49,782 nucleotides of DNA from Candidatus Gastranaerophilales bacterium (GTDB taxonomy: Bacteria; Cyanobacteriota; Vampirovibrionia; Gastranaerophilales; Gastranaerophilaceae), in contig CALUSW010000006.1 of assembly GCA_944323535.1 (NCBI GenBank), positions 1-49,782 on the forward strand, read 5' to 3'. The translations under genes and the position numbers were made by a program. The notes beneath the pieces were generated by a model. The model did not search any database and was not told the DNA's origin. It saw only the letters and a list, made by a program, of their open reading frames with translations. This document shows, in pieces, positions 33,906 to 42,737 of this stretch (the first letter of the stretch is position 1; each line of letters begins with the position of its first letter).

Positions 33906-35153
33906 ATGAATAATATTTTGCAAATTGCCGGACTAGCAAAAGAAGCTTCTGTTTCCGCATTACATTTGACAACTGAAATAAAGAACAGGTTATTGACTGA
34001 TATTTATAATGCCTTAAAAGAAAATAAGGAAAGAATTTTAAATGCAAATCTTAAAGATGTTAAAAATGCAGAAAGATTATTAAATGAAGGAAAAATTACG
34101 CTTTCATTATATAAAAGACTTATACTTGATGAAAATAAATTCAGAGATATGGTTCAGGGGGTAAATGATGTTTCTCTACTGGAAGATCCTGTCAATAAAG
34201 TAATGTGGTCTAAAGATATTGCTGAAGGAATAACTTTGAAAAAAATAACCTGCCCTATAGGTGTTTTAGGTATTATTTTTGAGGCAAGACCTGATGTGAT
34301 ATCTCAAATTATTTCTTTGTCAATAAAAACATCTAATGCAGTTATTTTAAAGGGCGGAAGTGAAGCTGAAGAAACAAACAAAATAATATTTAATATTATA
34401 AAAAATATATTGGATTCTTACAGTGATATTCCTTCTGATATGATAAATCTGATACATTCAAGAGAAGATGTAAAAGAACTTTTAAGCCTCGATAAATATA
34501 TAAATTTAATAATTCCGCGCGGATCTAACTCGCTTGTTAAATACATTAAAGAAAATACAAAAATACCTGTTCTCGGACATTCTGACGGTATCTGCCATAT
34601 TTATATAGATGAATTTGCAGATGAGTCTAAAGCACTTAAAATATGTATTGATGCAAAGTGCCAGTATCCAAGTGCCTGTAACTCTGTTGAAACTGTACTT
34701 GTTCATAAGTCTTTAAAAGATACTTTTTTAAATAAACTTAAAACTGAATTTATTAAAAATGATGTTAAAGTAAACGAGAATTTAGAAGATTGGTCTATTG
34801 AATACGGAGACAAAACTGTTTCGTTAAAAATTGCAGAAAATATAGATGAAGCTATAATGCATATTAATAAATACGGTTCCGGACATACTGACTGCATAAT
34901 TACGGAAAATGATGAAAATGCGGAAAAATTTATGCTTCTTGTTGACTCTGCAGGCGTATATAAAAATATTTCTACTCGTTTTGCAGACGGATTTAGATAC
35001 GGTTTTGGCGCTGAAGTAGGTATTTCTACAAATAAAATACATGCAAGAGGACCTGTAGGACTTGAAGGACTTACTATATATAAATATCGTTTATACGGAA
35101 ACGGTGATATAGTAAATGATTTTGTAACCGGAAAACGTCATTTTTATAAATAA
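33906..35153 (+). CDS. proA: Gamma-glutamyl phosphate reductase
   Basis: 415 aa from the ATG at 33906. That start has AAGGAG 6 nt upstream, within the 3' end of proB; the ATG at 33891 overlaps the proB stop but has no such site. It reduces glutamyl phosphate to glutamate semialdehyde with NADPH. Aldehyde dehydrogenase fold: GVLGIIFEARPDVISQI, ILKGGSEAEETN, PVLGHSDGICHIYID, and YPSACNSVETVL with catalytic Cys258. The C-terminal LEGLTIYKYRLYGNG block is the family end. Confidence 0.96.
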   Translation: MNNILQIAGLAKEASVSALHLTTEIKNRLLTDIYNALKENKERILNANLKDVKNAERLLNEGKITLSLYKRLILDENKFRDMVQGVNDVSLLEDPVNKVMWSKDIAEGITLKKITCPIGVLGIIFEARPDVISQIISLSIKTSNAVILKGGSEAEETNKIIFNIIKNILDSYSDIPSDMINLIHSREDVKELLSLDKYINLIIPRGSNSLVKYIKENTKIPVLGHSDGICHIYIDEFADESKALKICIDAKCQYPSACNSVETVLVHKSLKDTFLNKLKTEFIKNDVKVNENLEDWSIEYGDKTVSLKIAENIDEAIMHINKYGSGHTDCIITENDENAEKFMLLVDSAGVYKNISTRFADGFRYGFGAEVGISTNKIHARGPVGLEGLTIYKYRLYGNGDIVNDFVTGKRHFYK

Positions 35154-35232
35154 TTATAAACTTTTTACCTAATAATAACAAAAAAAATATTTATGATATT
35201 TGTATAAATAGTTTATAAAAGAGGTTTATATT

Positions 35233-35733
35233 ATGATTTCAAAATTATCAATTTCTTCTCCTTCTATATCTTTAAATTCACAGAAGTTGTCAGCTCCTTC
35301 ATTTGGATTTGCAAAATTGAATGATATAGGAAGAGCAACTGCTGATTCATTCGGGTATCAGCATAATGAATTTTTAGATGCAGCTTTATTCAGAAAACAG
35401 GGAATTTTTAAAAAGTCAGCTCTAAGCTCAAAATTATCTGACGGCGAAAAATTTTCTGATATTTGTAAAACATACGGATGCACAAATAATTCAAAAACTA
35501 ATGCAGAATTTATTAATAGTCAGATTTTATCATCAAAATCTTCTTCAGCTTTAAAAAAATTGAATTCCGATGAGTTGAAAACAGGTTTGTCTTTACTGTA
35601 TATGAGTAATTATGACAATCCTGAATTGTCTTTAAATGAAACAAAAGCTTTACTTCAAATGTTAAGAGAATCATTAGAACCAGGTGAATACATAAAGCAT
35701 ATAGGTTTGCTTGAAGCAGGAACAATAAAATAA
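35233..35733 (+). CDS. Small SFG-motif protein
   Basis: 166 aa, not recognised. The first 25 residues are Ser/Leu-rich (MISKLSISSPSISLNSQK) and lead into APSFGF (21-26). The rest is polar and mostly helical, with no signal peptide or membrane helix. A GAGG Shine-Dalgarno site lies about 10 nt upstream. It sits between proA and a strong terminator and reads rightward toward a leftward nucleotidyltransferase-like gene that carries the same type of motif (TVSFG). Function unknown. Confidence 0.7.
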   Translation: MISKLSISSPSISLNSQKLSAPSFGFAKLNDIGRATADSFGYQHNEFLDAALFRKQGIFKKSALSSKLSDGEKFSDICKTYGCTNNSKTNAEFINSQILSSKSSSALKKLNSDELKTGLSLLYMSNYDNPELSLNETKALLQMLRESLEPGEYIKHIGLLEAGTIK

Positions 35734-35735
35734 GA

Positions 35736-35776
35736 AATAAAGAAAAGAGAAACTAAAAATTTCTCTTTTCTTTATT
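35736..35776 (+). terminator. Terminator of the small SFG-motif gene
   Basis: A perfect 17-bp stem (35736-35752 with 35760-35776), loop CTAAAAA, rich in A and T so the T side doubles as a T-rich tail. Confidence 0.8.
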
Positions 35777-35786
35777 ATAATTTTTG

Positions 35787-35823
35787 AAAAATAAACTGTC
35801 TTTATAAGACAGTTTATTTTTTT
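35787..35823 (-). terminator. Bidirectional hairpin terminator
   Basis: 35787-35802 pairs exactly with 35806-35821 (core AAACTGTCTT/AAGACAGTTT, loop TAT), flanked by A and T runs on both sides. It ends the leftward nucleotidyltransferase-like gene and backs up the rightward terminator 10 nt away. Confidence 0.88.
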
Positions 35824-35830
35824 GATTTAT

Positions 35831-37840
35831 TTATTTTTGTTTTTCGTTTATTGTTATCAGGCCGTTATCTATGTATTCCTTAACAACTGAAGAATCTACT
35901 TTTTCAGCTATAGGAACAACCATGACCTGTCCGTCGATAATATATTTACTTTCTATTTCAGCCTTTTGTTCAGGAGTAGAAGCAACAAGACCTGTTTGAG
36001 TATTAATACTATCTAGAACATGTTTTCTTTCAAAGTCTTCAAGCGGAAAATCATTGCTTGCTATTTGCATTGTTGTATGATATAAAGCGTTTAATGTACC
36101 GCAGTCAGCCCAGGGCTCATCAGTTGGTACCGCAATTATTTTCTGGTCGCCAAGTAATGCTTTTGCTTCTTCTACAGCTTCTGCCGGAATAGTTCCTTCT
36201 TTAGCATCAACTACTTTAGCAATATCTTCTGTTATTTCTTCAATATCATCTTTTTGAGTTAATGACATTAATATAGGTACAAATGTTTTAGACCAGTCTC
36301 TGGGCTCTTTACCCTTTCCTGCAGGGAAATAAGGTTCAAGTTTTGCAAGAGCACCAAAAGCTTCTTTACTAACAGAGAATTGGAATGTGTTTGTCAGACA
36401 TTTTCCGTCTTTTTCATAACCTTCCGGAATTGTTTTTGGTTTTTCTGCGAATTCTAATATTTCATTATTTTCGCCAAGTTTCATAATGCCGAAATTACCT
36501 TTAGCATCACCTGATTTTACTTCTTTAGCAATCATTACAATTGCTGCTTCTCCGGAGTTCATAATGTCTGCCATTTTACGGGAAGCCTCAGTCATTCTTG
36601 ACATCGAATCATTAGGGAATAAAGTCAGACTCTTTCTGCCTTCTCTTTCCATTTTATTATATAGATCGACTGTAAAACCGCCGTTTCCTTTGTTAACACC
36701 GGATTGATTTAAGTAAAACTTAATATTATCACCTATTTTCAGTTTTCCTTTAGAACAATCAAGTAAACCTGCATTATGTAAGGAAATAAAAGTTGTTTCC
36801 ATAGGTGTTAAGCCGGTTGCTGTTCTAAATACACCTTTTGTAGATTGTGCACCATTTTGTTTTCCGTGAAAAATTCCGGAAGAAGAAGCATTTGTATATT
36901 CAGCTCTTGATCCGAACCCTCCTGCAAGCATTGCCAATTGTGTATTTTTTGCATCAGGATTAGCTACAAATTGTTTTAAAATTATCTCATCATTATTAAC
37001 TTTATCAACAAAAGATTTAATACTGCTAATAATTTCAGGTACAAAACGACCGTCTTCCATTCCTATAACAATTTCAGTCCCCTCTCCTATAGAAGGAGTA
37101 TGAACTCTTTTTTCAACAGGCTGAACATCAGGGGTAAACGGTGTAAAGACATTCCCTTTCTGTGTTGCATTGACGGATAGTCTTTTTTCTTCATCAGTAA
37201 TTTTGGTAAAATTACCGGTATTTGTTAATAATACATTGTTTCCGTCTTCTACTACAGCCATCAATTTTCCTTTTGTATTAAGGACATAAGTATGTTCCGG
37301 TATATCAGGATCTTGAGTAATTTTAATCAGTTGAGTCAAAGGTAATTTTTTATCAACCGGATCAGTTGTTTTTCTGGGTTTTCTCACTGCCATCTCATAT
37401 AATATACCGTCGGGCATCTTTTTTAATTGAGTTCTTGCTTCCGTAACGGTTCTTTTATCAGGATCAGATGAAACTTCAATATTTGTTTTAATTGCATCAA
37501 AATCATTTGGTAAATCATCATAATATTTATCAACCAATTCTGATACATGAACTCTTGAACCGACAGATTCACCTTTCATGCCTTTTGATAAATCACGGCA
37601 TGTGCTCATTTGCTGGTTTAATTCCTTAAAAGCTTGTGATAGGCTTTGTCCGAAGCTTACTGTTTTAGCAAGATTAATGCCATGATAAGCCTGATATGCA
37701 TTCACAAGGCTTGTTGCTGTATAGTTACCTGAAAAAGCAGGTTTACTTACCAAAGTGTTTGAATTGGCAGGTGTAGATAACTTTGTTTCATTTTGTTTTA
37801 AATTTGGATTTACAATCCCTGCCCCAATTTTTTGAATCAT
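35831..37840 (-). CDS. Large sugar-nucleotidyltransferase-domain protein with SFG-type N-terminus
   Basis: 669 aa from the ATG at 37840 (AAAGGGA about 7 nt upstream; an ATG six codons earlier lacks one). The nucleotidyltransferase loop is MLAGGFGSR (304-312), unlike the GxGTR consensus only in Ser for Thr. FPNDSMSRM (metal site region), FAEKPK, FQFSVSKEAF and EPWADCGTLNAL (W-D-G-T) follow in family order. Before it lie about 300 extra residues with KPAFSG (33-38) and TVSFG (60-64), then a region (about 95-235) of unknown fold. Probably binds an NTP and a sugar phosphate; product unknown. It shares core order and N-terminal style with the protein at 31.3-32.7 kb. Confidence 0.75.
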   Translation of the reverse strand: MIQKIGAGIVNPNLKQNETKLSTPANSNTLVSKPAFSGNYTATSLVNAYQAYHGINLAKTVSFGQSLSQAFKELNQQMSTCRDLSKGMKGESVGSRVHVSELVDKYYDDLPNDFDAIKTNIEVSSDPDKRTVTEARTQLKKMPDGILYEMAVRKPRKTTDPVDKKLPLTQLIKITQDPDIPEHTYVLNTKGKLMAVVEDGNNVLLTNTGNFTKITDEEKRLSVNATQKGNVFTPFTPDVQPVEKRVHTPSIGEGTEIVIGMEDGRFVPEIISSIKSFVDKVNNDEIILKQFVANPDAKNTQLAMLAGGFGSRAEYTNASSSGIFHGKQNGAQSTKGVFRTATGLTPMETTFISLHNAGLLDCSKGKLKIGDNIKFYLNQSGVNKGNGGFTVDLYNKMEREGRKSLTLFPNDSMSRMTEASRKMADIMNSGEAAIVMIAKEVKSGDAKGNFGIMKLGENNEILEFAEKPKTIPEGYEKDGKCLTNTFQFSVSKEAFGALAKLEPYFPAGKGKEPRDWSKTFVPILMSLTQKDDIEEITEDIAKVVDAKEGTIPAEAVEEAKALLGDQKIIAVPTDEPWADCGTLNALYHTTMQIASNDFPLEDFERKHVLDSINTQTGLVASTPEQKAEIESKYIIDGQVMVVPIAEKVDSSVVKEYIDNGLITINEKQK

Positions 37841-37924
37841 TTGTTTTCCCTTTCTCATGTGCAGAAATATACGATAATTCTATAAAACCCCTAAAAATAA
37901 AATTTGCTATTATAACATCAATTA

Positions 37925-39133
37925 TTATTTATTTTGAGCATTAAGTATTGTAATTATTAATTCATTGATTTTATGAGGTGTAAACAAAGAAAATCCCGTT
38001 TTTGTAAATTTATAATCGTTATTTTCTTTAGATAGAATTCCAATTTCTTTATTATTATCCTTTATAATGCCGGCACCATTTAATAATTGATATGAATAAA
38101 CTTTTCCAAATCTATATACATTTACTTTATCATACACTTGCTCTGCCAGCAGTTTACCTTTTGTATTATATACGGCATAAGTATCATTTCTTTCTGCCAG
38201 AATTACAGGTGTAGAGAAATGTTCGCAAGGTGTTGTTAATTTATATGAATCATATATGGCAGGAACTATTGTTTTGCCGGTTTCTGTCTCCAAACCTATT
38301 TTTGTTCCGGATGTTGTTACATAATAATTCTTTTTACCAATGGTAATCAGTGAGTTATTATTTTTAATATTATTTGATTTATTATCTGATTCATTTATAA
38401 CGTCTTTTTTTATTTTTCCCGGAATTTTCATTTCTTGTATTTCATATACAAAACCATCGTTATCATTTTCATGAGCATTTATTTTTTCATATATAGTTTG
38501 CTTATTACTTCCGGATAGTCTAAATTCAGGTCTTATATTGGCTGCTAAAATATAGTTTTTATTTGTTTGAACAGTATATAATTCATTTTCGGGAATAAGT
38601 TTTCCTGTGTTATAAAAAAGCTTATATTTTCCGTTTTGTTTTGCTGAAATATATTCATTGCCATTGCTGTATAATATACCTACATTTTGGAATTCGGGAT
38701 ATAAAATAATATTGCCGTTCTTATCAATAAGACCGTATTTTCCGTCTTTTTTAGTCTTGATGTATTTATCCGTTAAAAACATATCATCATATTCAGTAAT
38801 AAAAATTACAGAATTTTCGTCATTTATATATCCTGTTTGATTATTTATTTTTATTTTAAATTCGGTTTTATTTGTTTTATTAAAAGAAATTATTTCATCT
38901 GCAACAGGTTCTAGTATAAATTTATTCGTTTTTTTATCTATAATTCCGAATTTTTCGTCTGCTTCAACAAATGAAAAATTGTTAAACCCCATAACTTCTT
39001 TATATTCAGTAATAACAGAATTTTTCTCATTTATAATCTGATAGTCATTCTCTGTTAGAGCAAAAGAAGCTGATAGAGTTACATTAAATAAAAGTAATAA
39101 AACAAGCCCCTGAACTATATACATTTTTTTCAT
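37925..39133 (-). CDS. Secreted WG-repeat protein
   Basis: 402 aa. A signal peptide (MKKMYIVQGLVLLLLFNVTLSASFALT) is followed by WG-type beta repeats, the clearest being KKDGKYGLIDKNGNIILYPEF with related units KFGIIDKKTNKFILEP, GKYKLFYNTGKLIPE, and YAVYNTKGKLLAEQVYD toward the end. These propeller-like repeats usually mediate binding outside the cytoplasm. There is a K/N/D-rich linker around 250-265. AAGGAG precedes the start. Ligand unknown. It is probably periplasmic or surface exposed. Confidence 0.82.
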   Translation of the reverse strand: MKKMYIVQGLVLLLLFNVTLSASFALTENDYQIINEKNSVITEYKEVMGFNNFSFVEADEKFGIIDKKTNKFILEPVADEIISFNKTNKTEFKIKINNQTGYINDENSVIFITEYDDMFLTDKYIKTKKDGKYGLIDKNGNIILYPEFQNVGILYSNGNEYISAKQNGKYKLFYNTGKLIPENELYTVQTNKNYILAANIRPEFRLSGSNKQTIYEKINAHENDNDGFVYEIQEMKIPGKIKKDVINESDNKSNNIKNNNSLITIGKKNYYVTTSGTKIGLETETGKTIVPAIYDSYKLTTPCEHFSTPVILAERNDTYAVYNTKGKLLAEQVYDKVNVYRFGKVYSYQLLNGAGIIKDNNKEIGILSKENNDYKFTKTGFSLFTPHKINELIITILNAQNK

Positions 39134-39189
39134 AATGTCTCCTTTTTCTTAATGAACTATAATATCATCTGGCAAATATTAGGGCAAGA

Positions 39190-40212
39190 TTATAAAATTC
39201 TTTTAATTAAAAGTTTTATATCATCAGTTATATCTGTTTTATACTTTACGTTTCCCGCAATTATTTTTGAAAGTTTTGCTTTTTTAAATTCTCCTAAATG
39301 TCTGGATTTATAATAATATTCAATATTTTCGCACATACTGTTATATATGTGAAAATCAGACTTTACAGCAGGCAGTGTTTGCATATATTCTCCATTTAAA
39401 GATCTTTTCAAAAGATTAATTGACAATATATCTTCAAACTCTCCGTTCTCAATTATCAAGATTTTGTCTTTTCTGAGCATTTGTTTTTGTAGAAATTGAC
39501 AAATTTCTTTTGCGTCACTATCGAATAATAAAACAATAGGAATGTTTAATTTGTCTTTCAGCTTGAGATATAAAGAAGGACTTTTGCTTTTACCGCCGGA
39601 ACCAATGATGTATATTCCCTCTTTATCAAAATTACAGCCCAATTTTGAAGCAAAAACAGGCAAAAGAATTTCTTCCGTAATTCCTTCTGCTATTATGAGT
39701 TTTCTTATCGGATATTTTAACCCGAAATTCATTCGAATATTTATCAAGTCATTAAGTGAAAATGAGCAGTTATTAAAACTTTCATTAACTTTTATTAAAA
39801 ATTTCAAATTTATAGGAGCTTTTTCATAATTTACTTTTTTTAAAACGGGGAAAATGTTTAGATGAGTATTTAATAAAGTTTCTGTATTAGCATCAATATT
39901 TTTAAAAGTGGATTTAATAACGGAAATTAAAGCCATTTGAGCACATCCGCTATCTTTTGTTTTTCCGAATATATTATAAACCGATTCATTCCATATTTTT
40001 TGAAATAAAACGGAAATTTCTTCCGAATTGAAATTTTCAATTTCCTTTTGAGAATATTTCGGATAAATAAGATTTTTTAATATAACAGAATTAAAAACTC
40101 TTGAAAAAGAGTCTTCAGGCAGCTTAAAACGGGATAATCTATCAAGATTAATAATAAGTTCTTCCAATGTAAGAAATTTAATTTTAACAAAATCTTTTAC
40201 GCTAGAATTCAA
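39190..40212 (-). CDS. Stand-alone OLD-type TOPRIM protein
   Basis: 340 aa from a TTG codon at 40212 (weak GGTGAT about 7 nt upstream; no ATG occurs for 90 codons). From about 170 it has the OLD-family TOPRIM pattern: LIIAEGITEEILLPVFA (E176 and E180/E181), IIGSGGKSK (204-210), LLFDSDAKEI (D231 and D233), and FEDILSINLLKRSL. The 170 residues before it are helical with no ATPase motif, so the usual N-terminal ABC-type ATPase of OLD nucleases is missing. It may be a nuclease module or act with another protein. It starts only 10 nt after the terminator of the preceding gene. Confidence 0.7.
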   Translation of the reverse strand: MNSSVKDFVKIKFLTLEELIINLDRLSRFKLPEDSFSRVFNSVILKNLIYPKYSQKEIENFNSEEISVLFQKIWNESVYNIFGKTKDSGCAQMALISVIKSTFKNIDANTETLLNTHLNIFPVLKKVNYEKAPINLKFLIKVNESFNNCSFSLNDLINIRMNFGLKYPIRKLIIAEGITEEILLPVFASKLGCNFDKEGIYIIGSGGKSKSPSLYLKLKDKLNIPIVLLFDSDAKEICQFLQKQMLRKDKILIIENGEFEDILSINLLKRSLNGEYMQTLPAVKSDFHIYNSMCENIEYYYKSRHLGEFKKAKLSKIIAGNVKYKTDITDDIKLLIKRIL

Positions 40213-40222
40213 TTAAATCACC

Positions 40223-40248
40223 AAAAAAAGGAGCGTTTTTAACGCTCC
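40223..40248 (-). terminator. Rho-independent terminator of the DUF561 gene
   Basis: On the minus strand GGAGCGTT (40248-40241), loop AAA, AACGCTCC (40237-40230), then a run of seven T. It lies between the DUF561 stop and the TTG start of the TOPRIM gene. Confidence 0.92.
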
Positions 40249-40258
40249 TTTATAAATA

Positions 40259-41017
40259 TTAAACCATTGATAACTGTTTATTTGATTTTGAATTTACAGC
40301 TTCAACAAGAGATTTAACAACAGCAATCATTGCAATTGTCGAGTTTAGTTTATTTACACAGGAACCGACACCTATAGCACTTGCGCCTGAAGCAAAAGCA
40401 AGAGGTGCTGTAGTTGTGGTAATTCCTGATGCTGTCATTACAGGAATTGAAACATTTCTTACTAGTTCAATTGTGTTTGAAATTGATACTTCTGCAGTTT
40501 GAAGCAATCCTCTTGCGCCGGCTTTTGAAGGTGTTACCGTTGCTGCTCCCTCTGTTTGTATTAAATCTATTCCCATTTCCTCAAGTTTCATAGCCAGTGA
40601 TACTTGTTCTGAAATATCAATATGTCCGGGAACAGTAACACATATAAAAGTTTTTTGTCCTTGTAAAAGCTCTAATGTTCTGTTTACAATTTCTAAAACC
40701 TGATTAGCATTAAATCTTTTACCTTTTTTATATAAAACATCAAAGTTGCCGACTTCAATTGCATCAGCCCCTAATTTAACAGCATCTGCAAGTTCTTCAG
40801 GAACTATTGAAGAAACAAATACAGGTAAAGAAGTCATATCTTTTACCATTTTAATAATTTCTTTATCATAGCAAATGTCTACTGCGCCGGCACCGCCAAT
40901 TTCAGCTGCGGTTACAACATTTTTAACCGACTCTTTATCAAAATTATCAATACCTGCAATAATTTTTACAGCTTTTTTTGATTCCAAATCTTTTTTAAAT
41001 AAATCTATTCTGTTCAT
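40259..41017 (-). CDS. DUF561 / Ycf23-family TIM-barrel protein
   Basis: 252 aa from the ATG at 41017, which has GGAGG 6 nt upstream (an open frame extends further but would cross the upstream gene's terminator). KIIAGIDNFDKESVKNVVTAAEIGGA, VSSIVPEELADAVKLGADAIEVGNFD, ICVTVPGHIDISEQVSLAMKLEE-type blocks and GASAIGVGSCVNKLN match what I know of Ycf23, a protein of plastids and cyanobacteria. The fold is a TIM barrel, probably an enzyme binding a phosphorylated ligand, but no activity is established. TGGTATAAT (-10 at 41054-41049) lies upstream. The gene is the best taxonomic marker in the window. Confidence 0.88.
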   Translation of the reverse strand: MNRIDLFKKDLESKKAVKIIAGIDNFDKESVKNVVTAAEIGGAGAVDICYDKEIIKMVKDMTSLPVFVSSIVPEELADAVKLGADAIEVGNFDVLYKKGKRFNANQVLEIVNRTLELLQGQKTFICVTVPGHIDISEQVSLAMKLEEMGIDLIQTEGAATVTPSKAGARGLLQTAEVSISNTIELVRNVSIPVMTASGITTTTAPLAFASGASAIGVGSCVNKLNSTIAMIAVVKSLVEAVNSKSNKQLSMV

Positions 41018-41065
41018 GTAATCCTCCAAAATAAAGTCTGACTTGTTCATTATACCACAGAAAAT

Positions 41066-41100
41066 AAAAGAGAAACAGTTGTAAAAGCTGTTTCTCTTTT
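41066..41100 (-). terminator. Rho-independent terminator
   Basis: On the minus strand AAAAGAGAAACAG (41100-41088) pairs with CTGTTTCTCTTTT (41078-41066) with a 9-nt loop; the stem's T-rich side forms the tail. It ends the hypothetical gene at 41.1-41.6 kb, 17 nt after its stop. Confidence 0.85.
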
Positions 41101-41117
41101 GAAAAAATAAATCAAAT

Positions 41118-41621
41118 TTAATTATTATGTCCCGTCCAGCGATGATCAATAGCCGATTGCTTTTCTGTAGCATTCAAAGAAGCAGTCCAGATATTAGCTG
41201 CTAATGACAGGACCCCGACAGCGACAGCAAGAGCTTTATTTGGAATTTTCTTTGCTGTTTCACCGGATTTTGCCGCCATTTTTCCTTTTATACCGTTTAT
41301 AATACTGCCGCCTGTATAAACAACGGAACCTGCGACAATACCCGTCGAAATTCCTTTTGCAGTACCTTTTACATATTCACCTGTTGTTGAAAAGAACTTT
41401 TTAATATTTCCTATAAAACTTTTAAGTTTATGTATAGGACCTTGAGATTTTGTTTGATTTTCAGAAGAAATCTCAACTGTATCAGCAGTATTATTTTTTA
41501 CATTTGAAGCAGACAAAGAATCACTTACTTTTAATTTTTCATTTTGTACAGAATTCTGCATATTTGAGGGCTGACTTTTATTATAATTAGGAATTTGAAT
41601 GTTATTAAATACGTCTGACAT
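41118..41621 (-). CDS. Hypothetical protein with glycine-rich hydrophobic segments
   Basis: 167 aa, not recognised. The N-terminal 65 residues are N/S/Q/K-rich and likely disordered. The part after about 75 is hydrophobic with small residues (GISTGIVAGSVVYTGGSIINGIKG near 88-112, then ALAVAVGVLSLAANIW near 130-146), which suggests two membrane-inserted helices. The C-terminus ends DHRWTGHNN. The layout (polar N-terminus, G/A-rich helices, K-rich region) resembles the duplicated pair at 23.8-25.3 kb, although no SFG motif is seen. GAGG lies 10 nt before ATG. Confidence 0.7.
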   Translation of the reverse strand: MSDVFNNIQIPNYNKSQPSNMQNSVQNEKLKVSDSLSASNVKNNTADTVEISSENQTKSQGPIHKLKSFIGNIKKFFSTTGEYVKGTAKGISTGIVAGSVVYTGGSIINGIKGKMAAKSGETAKKIPNKALAVAVGVLSLAANIWTASLNATEKQSAIDHRWTGHNN

Positions 41622-41695
41622 ATATATTTACCTCACTTTTATCTAGTTCTTATAAAACACCTCATATATGTTTTTTGTCTTTTTTTATTGAATTA

Positions 41696-42412
41696 TTAAT
41701 TTTTGTTAACTAAAGAAAGCATTTCACTGACAGCGCAATCGAGTCCCGTAAAAATGGCTCTGGATATTATACTGTGTCCTATATTCAATTCATATAAACC
41801 GTCAATATCGTGCATTTTTGATACATTTTGATAATTAAGTCCGTGCCCTGCATTAACTTTTAAACCGAGCAAATGAGCAAAAGAAGCAGCCTGTTTAAGT
41901 TTTTTGAATTCAATATCTTCATTGGATTTTCCATATGCTCTTGAAAAAGCACCGGTATGCAATTCAATAAATTGAGCTCCTGTTTCAGCGGCTGCACTAA
42001 CTTGATTTCTTTCGGGATCAATAAATAAACTGACTTGTATTCCTGCTTCAATAAGAGGTTTAACATATTCCTTAATTTTCCCCGGCTGTGAATATACATC
42101 TAAACCTCCCTCTGTAGTAATTTCCTGTCTGTTTTCCGGAACAATACAGCAAGAGTACGGCAGTATTTCCAACGCAATTTTTTTCATCTCGTAAGTTGCT
42201 GCCATTTCAAGGTTCAGTTTGCATTTTAAGTCATTTTTTATAGCAAATACATCATAGTCGACTATGTGTCTTCTATCCTCCCTTAGATGAGCGGTAATGC
42301 CATTTGCACCAGCTTTAATACATACTTGCGCAGCCTCAATAACGGAAGGTTCTAATTCTCCTCTGGCATTTCTTAAAGTGGCAACGTGATCAATATTAAC
42401 GCCTAATAACAT
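41696..42412 (-). CDS. pdxJ: Pyridoxine 5'-phosphate synthase
   Basis: 238 aa, normal length. It condenses 1-deoxyxylulose 5-phosphate with 3-amino-2-oxopropyl phosphate in the DXP-dependent vitamin B6 pathway. LGVNIDHVATLRNARG at the N-terminus, ITAHLREDRRHI, IVPENRQEITTEGGLDV, SLFIDPE, IELHTGAFS and LKVNAGHGLNYQNV near 195 are the family signatures, including the conserved His and Glu of the active site. GGAG lies 8 nt before ATG. Confidence 0.97.
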   Translation of the reverse strand: MLLGVNIDHVATLRNARGELEPSVIEAAQVCIKAGANGITAHLREDRRHIVDYDVFAIKNDLKCKLNLEMAATYEMKKIALEILPYSCCIVPENRQEITTEGGLDVYSQPGKIKEYVKPLIEAGIQVSLFIDPERNQVSAAAETGAQFIELHTGAFSRAYGKSNEDIEFKKLKQAASFAHLLGLKVNAGHGLNYQNVSKMHDIDGLYELNIGHSIISRAIFTGLDCAVSEMLSLVNKN

Positions 42413-42513
42413 AAATATTCTCCAAGTATTTTTATAAATTTGTCTTATTATTATAAAATTAAATTCGGGTATTTACAATATAAATTTTAATGCTAGTATT
42501 AAATTATTGATAT

Positions 42514-42585
<72 letters not shown>

Positions 42586-42603
42586 TTCTTCTTTTCCTAA
42601 TAC

Positions 42604-42679
42604 GGGCGGTTAGCGCAGCTGGTAGCGCATCACATTGACATTGTGGAGGTCGCTGGTTCGAGTCCAGTACTGCCCACCA
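42604..42679 (+). tRNA. tRNA-Val (anticodon GAC)
   Basis: Acceptor GGGCGGT/ACTGCCC, anticodon stem TCACA/TGTGG with loop TTGACAT giving GAC, T loop TTCGAGT, and an encoded CCA (42677-42679). It lies 18 nt after tRNA-Asn, so both are probably co-transcribed. Confidence 0.95.
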
Positions 42680-42737
42680 TTCCTATTTCTTACTATTTTT
42701 TTCTTAAACAATATATGTTTGTTTGAAAGTTTCTAAT

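Noticed and set aside
41018-41173. N-terminal extension of the DUF561 protein to 304 aa
   Set aside because: It would cross the terminator of the upstream gene and its own TATAAT and GGAGG signals; the ATG at 41017 has a clear ribosome binding site.
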